This document shows, one piece after another, positions 15,817 through 22,554 of a stretch of DNA of 22,554 nucleotides. Every line of letters starts with the position of its first letter. Position 1 is the stretch's first letter. A program made the position numbers and the translations under genes. Below the pieces are notes generated by a model. That model was not told the DNA's origin. It made no database searches and saw nothing but the letters and a program-made list of their open reading frames with translations. The stretch is from Candidatus Melainabacteria bacterium (lineage in GTDB: Bacteria; Cyanobacteriota; Vampirovibrionia; Obscuribacterales; Obscuribacteraceae): assembly GCA_014380105.1 (NCBI GenBank), contig JACMKL010000168.1, positions 1 to 22,554 of the forward strand, written 5' to 3'.

Positions 15817-17541
15817 ATGTTCGCAAAATCCTCGGTGCTATCAATTCTTTCGCTTGCAACAATAGCGTTCTCGATGCCACTACCGATTCTTTCTGCTGAG
15901 ACTGAGATGCCTAAAGGCCCTTCAGCCGGAATTCAATTTACCGAAATGCAGGATATCAATCCTAATTCGCCTGCCGCCAATCGCCCTGTAAAGCAGAAGT
16001 GGGCTGTGGTTGTAGGGATTTCTAAATTCGGCGAACAACGTTTAGTCGGCGACGATTTGGTAATGGACAAAGCGGCCTACAATTTCTACAACTACCTGAC
16101 AGACCCTAAGGGTGGTCGTTTTGCAAAAGACCACGTCAGACTTTTAGTAAACACTGCAGCTACGCGCGGAAATATTTTAAATTCACTCGGCAGCAAGTGG
16201 CTTGGTGAATTGGCTGGTCCTGACGATTTAATAGTTGTATTTCTTGCCACTGAAGCTTTCCCACTTATAGAAGGTGGAACGTATTTAGCAACTTATGATG
16301 CTTCTTTGAGCAATGTCTATCAGACTTGCATTTCGATGCAAGATTTGATGGGTACACTCAGAAAAGATCTGAAGACTGACAGAATTGTGTTGGTGCTTGA
16401 ATCAAAATACAGTGGTGCGGCAAACTTAGAATCAGGCGCGAAAGCCATATTTCACGGCTTCAACATTGACGTTGAGAAGGTCATGCTCGGTAAGGGCAAT
16501 ATCATTCTTTCCTCAAGTCGTCCAAACGAAGAAACCTATGGCAATGATTTTTCAACCAGTTTGATAGAATGCTTGAAAGCGCAAGATGGCTTGGTGCCTC
16601 TGTCTCAAGCATTTGCAAAAGCAAAAGAAATGACCGAGTTTAAAACCTCCCACTTCAGCAAAGGTGGAAAGAAACAATCGCCAGTGTTGAAATCCAATTG
16701 GACGGGCAATGACCTCGTCATCGGAACTCCGCCTGCCGAGGAGGTCTCCGGTATCCCTAGCTCAGTCAATGCGTTTCTTTCAGCAGAAGCACACTACATG
16801 AAAGCGAATCAGGCAGTCGTAAATAATCAAATTGATGCGGCAATTACAGAATACAAACAGGCCCTGGCAGTTGACCCTACTTACGCTGACGCTTTGAGCG
16901 ACTACGGCACCGTGCTCGGTTACAAGGGCAACTGGCAAGAAGCCTCAGAAATGTTTAAACGCGCATGTGACGCCAAACCAAACGATTCGCTCTTCGCTTA
17001 CAACTATGCTCGCTCGCTGAAAAAATTAGGCAATAAAGAAGCATATTTAGCACAAATGAAAACAGCCTATCGCCTCAATCCTCGAGATAAAGATGTATTG
17101 ATGGCATTATCTGAAGCAAGCCGTCAAGCAGATGATTCAACAGGTTCTATTCGCTATTTACAAGAAGCGCTAAACCTCTATCCACAAAATGCTGACCTGC
17201 ACAACACTTTGAGCGTTGCTCTTTACCGTGCCGGTGCGCTTCCACAAGCGATTGAACATGCACGTACAGCGATTTCTCTCAACCCGAAGTTGACTGCCGC
17301 TAGAATTAATCTCGGCTCAACTTTGCTCAGCGATGGTGACCTGAAAGGTGCTGCTGACGCTTACAAGGAAGCAATCCAAATTGCTCCGAAAGATCCGGAA
17401 GGGCATTTTGGTCTCAGCAGGGCGTTAGAAAAGCTAGGAGACAAAGGGGGAGCAAAATCCGAACTCACTCAATTTATCGAATCGGCTCCATCAACCGATG
17501 CCCGGGTACCGGCAGCCAAAAAACGAGTCTCTGAGCTTTAG
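15817..17541 (+). CDS. Exported caspase-fold pseudopeptidase with C-terminal TPR repeats
   Basis: 574 residues; GGAAG at 15806-15810 supports the ATG. Residues 1-27 are a signal peptide ending ILSA. Residues 62-300 follow the peptidase C14 (caspase/metacaspase) fold: KWAVVVGISKFG, then ATRGNILNSLGSKWLGELAG, PDDLIVVFLATEAF, RIVLVLESKYSGAA and NIILSSSRPNEETYG. The usual YFSGHG His motif reads FLATEA here, giving Thr145 at the His site. The usual DACHSG Cys motif reads ESKYSG, giving Lys197 at the Cys site. Peptidase activity is therefore not expected. Residues 320-555 hold about six TPR units, including AAITEYKQALAVDPTYADAL and AIEHARTAISLNPKLTAARI. It is the second gene of the hydrolase-DUF4384 unit. 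A binding or scaffold role in the periplasm is inferred. Confidence 0.88.
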   Translation: MFAKSSVLSILSLATIAFSMPLPILSAETEMPKGPSAGIQFTEMQDINPNSPAANRPVKQKWAVVVGISKFGEQRLVGDDLVMDKAAYNFYNYLTDPKGGRFAKDHVRLLVNTAATRGNILNSLGSKWLGELAGPDDLIVVFLATEAFPLIEGGTYLATYDASLSNVYQTCISMQDLMGTLRKDLKTDRIVLVLESKYSGAANLESGAKAIFHGFNIDVEKVMLGKGNIILSSSRPNEETYGNDFSTSLIECLKAQDGLVPLSQAFAKAKEMTEFKTSHFSKGGKKQSPVLKSNWTGNDLVIGTPPAEEVSGIPSSVNAFLSAEAHYMKANQAVVNNQIDAAITEYKQALAVDPTYADALSDYGTVLGYKGNWQEASEMFKRACDAKPNDSLFAYNYARSLKKLGNKEAYLAQMKTAYRLNPRDKDVLMALSEASRQADDSTGSIRYLQEALNLYPQNADLHNTLSVALYRAGALPQAIEHARTAISLNPKLTAARINLGSTLLSDGDLKGAADAYKEAIQIAPKDPEGHFGLSRALEKLGDKGGAKSELTQFIESAPSTDARVPAAKKRVSEL

Positions 17542-17700
17542 AGCATAAAAATTGCGCAATCTAAGAGAAAAATGCGTTACCCAGCTCCCGTGACTGGGAT
17601 AAACAAAATGAGTAAGTCCCGTTTGCGGAGTCTGTGGACTACATTTTGAGAATGCACAAGCATTCGAGGCAATTTGCTGAATTGCAAAATGGAAATGTTT

Positions 17701-17706
17701 AAGGAG
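17701..17706 (+). promoter_or_regulatory. Strong ribosome binding site for a GTG start
   Basis: AAGGAG with a 7-base spacer to GTG at 17714 fixes the start of the kinase-like protein. This start puts the zinc-binding Cys pair at residues 4 and 7. Confidence 0.85.
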
Positions 17707-17713
17707 ATGCGCT

Positions 17714-18676
17714 GTGAAATGGTGTAAAAGCTGCAACAGCACGCATGATGCCAAGGCTGTTGTGTGCCCCAAAGATGGGTCGTTTTTGGTTGTGATGCAG
17801 GAGAATCAAGTTGACGAAGAATTACCGCAGCTGAAGGCGGTCATCGGCGATCATTATGAACTCGTGGCTGGTCCAATCAGAGGCAGTAAAAGAGGCGTCT
17901 ATAAAGCAAGACATCTCCTTGTAGACAGAACCGTAATCATCAAAATTCTTTTGCCAGAACTGAAGCATTTGGGAGATGTGGTTCAAAGATTTCAAAACGA
18001 AACCAAAATGATGGCGATGATAGCTCATCCAGGCGTTGCGCATTCTCTGGACATGGGACTGACACCGGCAAACAACCCGTATCAAGTTGGTGAATTTTGC
18101 GAAGGTTCGACTCTTGATCAATTGCTTCGAGCTGACGAAATTGAAACTGCTGAATTGATCACTGTTTTTAATCAGCTATGCCACGCATTGGATGCGGTAC
18201 ACAAGCAAAAGATTGTGCACCTTGCGCTTAAACCTAATCACATCATGGTTCATTTTCCTGCAAAGAATCAGGTTGTTACTTATCTTTTGGATTTCTATCA
18301 ATCAGAAGAGATCGGCTATCAAACACAGAACGCAGTCGATATTCCGGCCCTATTCAGAAATTGCGGATTTCCAAGTCCTGAACTTTTGAAAGGGGAAAAG
18401 CTTGATCAAAGAGCGGATGTCTACTCTCTCGGCTGTGTTCTTTTTAAAGCGCTCACTGGTAAAGCTGTTTTTACTGGCACCGATGCTAAAGAGCTTGCCC
18501 GGATGCATATGGAAGATAAGCCGAGGCAACTTCACCAAGCGGCGCCCGGTAAAAGCTTTCCAGCTGTTTTAAATAATTGCGTTATGACGGCGTTGGAAAA
18601 GGAGCCTGCTAACAGATATCAAAGCATGTTAGATATGCAGCGTGATCTGATGATGATTGCGCCAAGCCTGCTTTAA
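17714..18676 (+). CDS. Zinc-ribbon Ser/Thr kinase-like protein, probable pseudokinase
   Basis: 320 residues, GTG start. Residues 1-22 are a zinc-ribbon-like segment, WCKSC...VVCPKDG, with Cys4, Cys7 and Cys18 visible. Residues 45-318 follow the PknB-type protein kinase fold. The Gly loop is altered (GPIRGSKRGVYKAR). The beta3 Lys77 (TVIIKIL) and an alpha-C Glu96 (FQNETKMM) are kept. The catalytic loop reads HLALKPNHIMV at 169-179: the HRD Asp is Ala171 and the loop Asn is His176. The metal-binding motif is DFY (Asp193) instead of DFG. The SPE (221-223), DVYSLGCVLFKALTG (235-249) and terminal RYQS motifs are kept. The protein may still bind nucleotide but should not transfer phosphate by the usual mechanism. 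There is no membrane segment or signal peptide. It is 172 bases downstream of the pseudocaspase on the same strand and converges with the PilB-like gene, 8 bases apart. Confidence 0.9.
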   Translation: MKWCKSCNSTHDAKAVVCPKDGSFLVVMQENQVDEELPQLKAVIGDHYELVAGPIRGSKRGVYKARHLLVDRTVIIKILLPELKHLGDVVQRFQNETKMMAMIAHPGVAHSLDMGLTPANNPYQVGEFCEGSTLDQLLRADEIETAELITVFNQLCHALDAVHKQKIVHLALKPNHIMVHFPAKNQVVTYLLDFYQSEEIGYQTQNAVDIPALFRNCGFPSPELLKGEKLDQRADVYSLGCVLFKALTGKAVFTGTDAKELARMHMEDKPRQLHQAAPGKSFPAVLNNCVMTALEKEPANRYQSMLDMQRDLMMIAPSLL

Positions 18677-18684
18677 TTACTCAA

Positions 18685-22554
<3,870 letters not shown>

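Noticed and set aside
17580..17598. CCCAG/CTGGG hairpin after the pseudocaspase gene as an intrinsic terminator
   Set aside because: The stem is only 5 bp and no run of T follows it.
17669..17685. GCAATT/AATTGC inverted repeat before the kinase-like gene as an operator
   Set aside because: Six-bp arms in A/T-rich sequence are expected by chance, and there is no second copy nearby.

Overview
The window most resembles an envelope-rich, Gram-negative-type genome of the non-photosynthetic Cyanobacteriota (Melainabacteria/Vampirovibrionia, perhaps Obscuribacterales). This is inferred from gene style: kinesin-light-chain-like TPR proteins, LysM proteins with long disordered tails, zinc-ribbon kinase-like proteins, and very long Gln/Pro-rich linkers. 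No rRNA, tRNA or taxonomic marker is present to prove it. GC content looks mid-40s percent by eye. The window is almost fully coding. There is no insertion sequence, CRISPR array or tRNA, and no gap over 300 bases. Both ends cut through genes.

Layout. (1) 1-1562: 3' part of an S9 prolyl-oligopeptidase-family peptidase. (2) 4586-1565, minus strand: an apparent two-gene unit of a LysM plus papain-like cysteine peptidase protein (C404/H608/N626) and a 254-residue protein of unknown function. (3) 4821-5462: a stand-alone LON substrate-binding-domain protein. (4) 7182-5497, minus: a TPR protein with a huge Gln/Pro tail and a C-terminal four-Cys zinc ribbon. (5) 7343-7807: a small secreted protein. 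(6) 7980-8864: a second LysM protein. (7) 13303-8861, minus: a full-length Lhr-type helicase whose stop codon overlaps the stop of the LysM gene. (8) 13415-14077: a small TPR protein. (9) 14163-17541: a tight pair, an exported alpha/beta hydrolase fused to DUF4384 followed by an exported caspase-fold/TPR protein. (10) 17714-18676: a zinc-ribbon kinase-like protein. (11) 22554-18685, minus: a PilB/GspE-like protein that has the MshEN and N2 domains, separated by about 900 residues of acidic and Gln/Pro-rich sequence, but no ATPase core.

The most interesting region is 14.1-22.5 kb. Three consecutive genes keep the fold of a well-known signalling or motor enzyme but lack its catalytic centre. 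The caspase-like protein has Thr and Lys where His and Cys should be. The kinase-like protein has HLA in place of HRD and His in place of the catalytic-loop Asn. The PilB-like protein ends exactly before the ATPase domain. Next to them sits an apparently intact serine hydrolase carrying DUF4384, a domain usually linked to caspase-family proteins. I infer that this may be a scaffold or sensor module built from pseudoenzymes, possibly touching type IV pilus assembly and the envelope. The physical cluster is seen; the functional link is not proven.

In-frame tandem repeats (3, 6, 12, 15 and 18 bp units) lie in the two Gln/Pro-rich genes. They could change length by slippage without breaking the reading frame.
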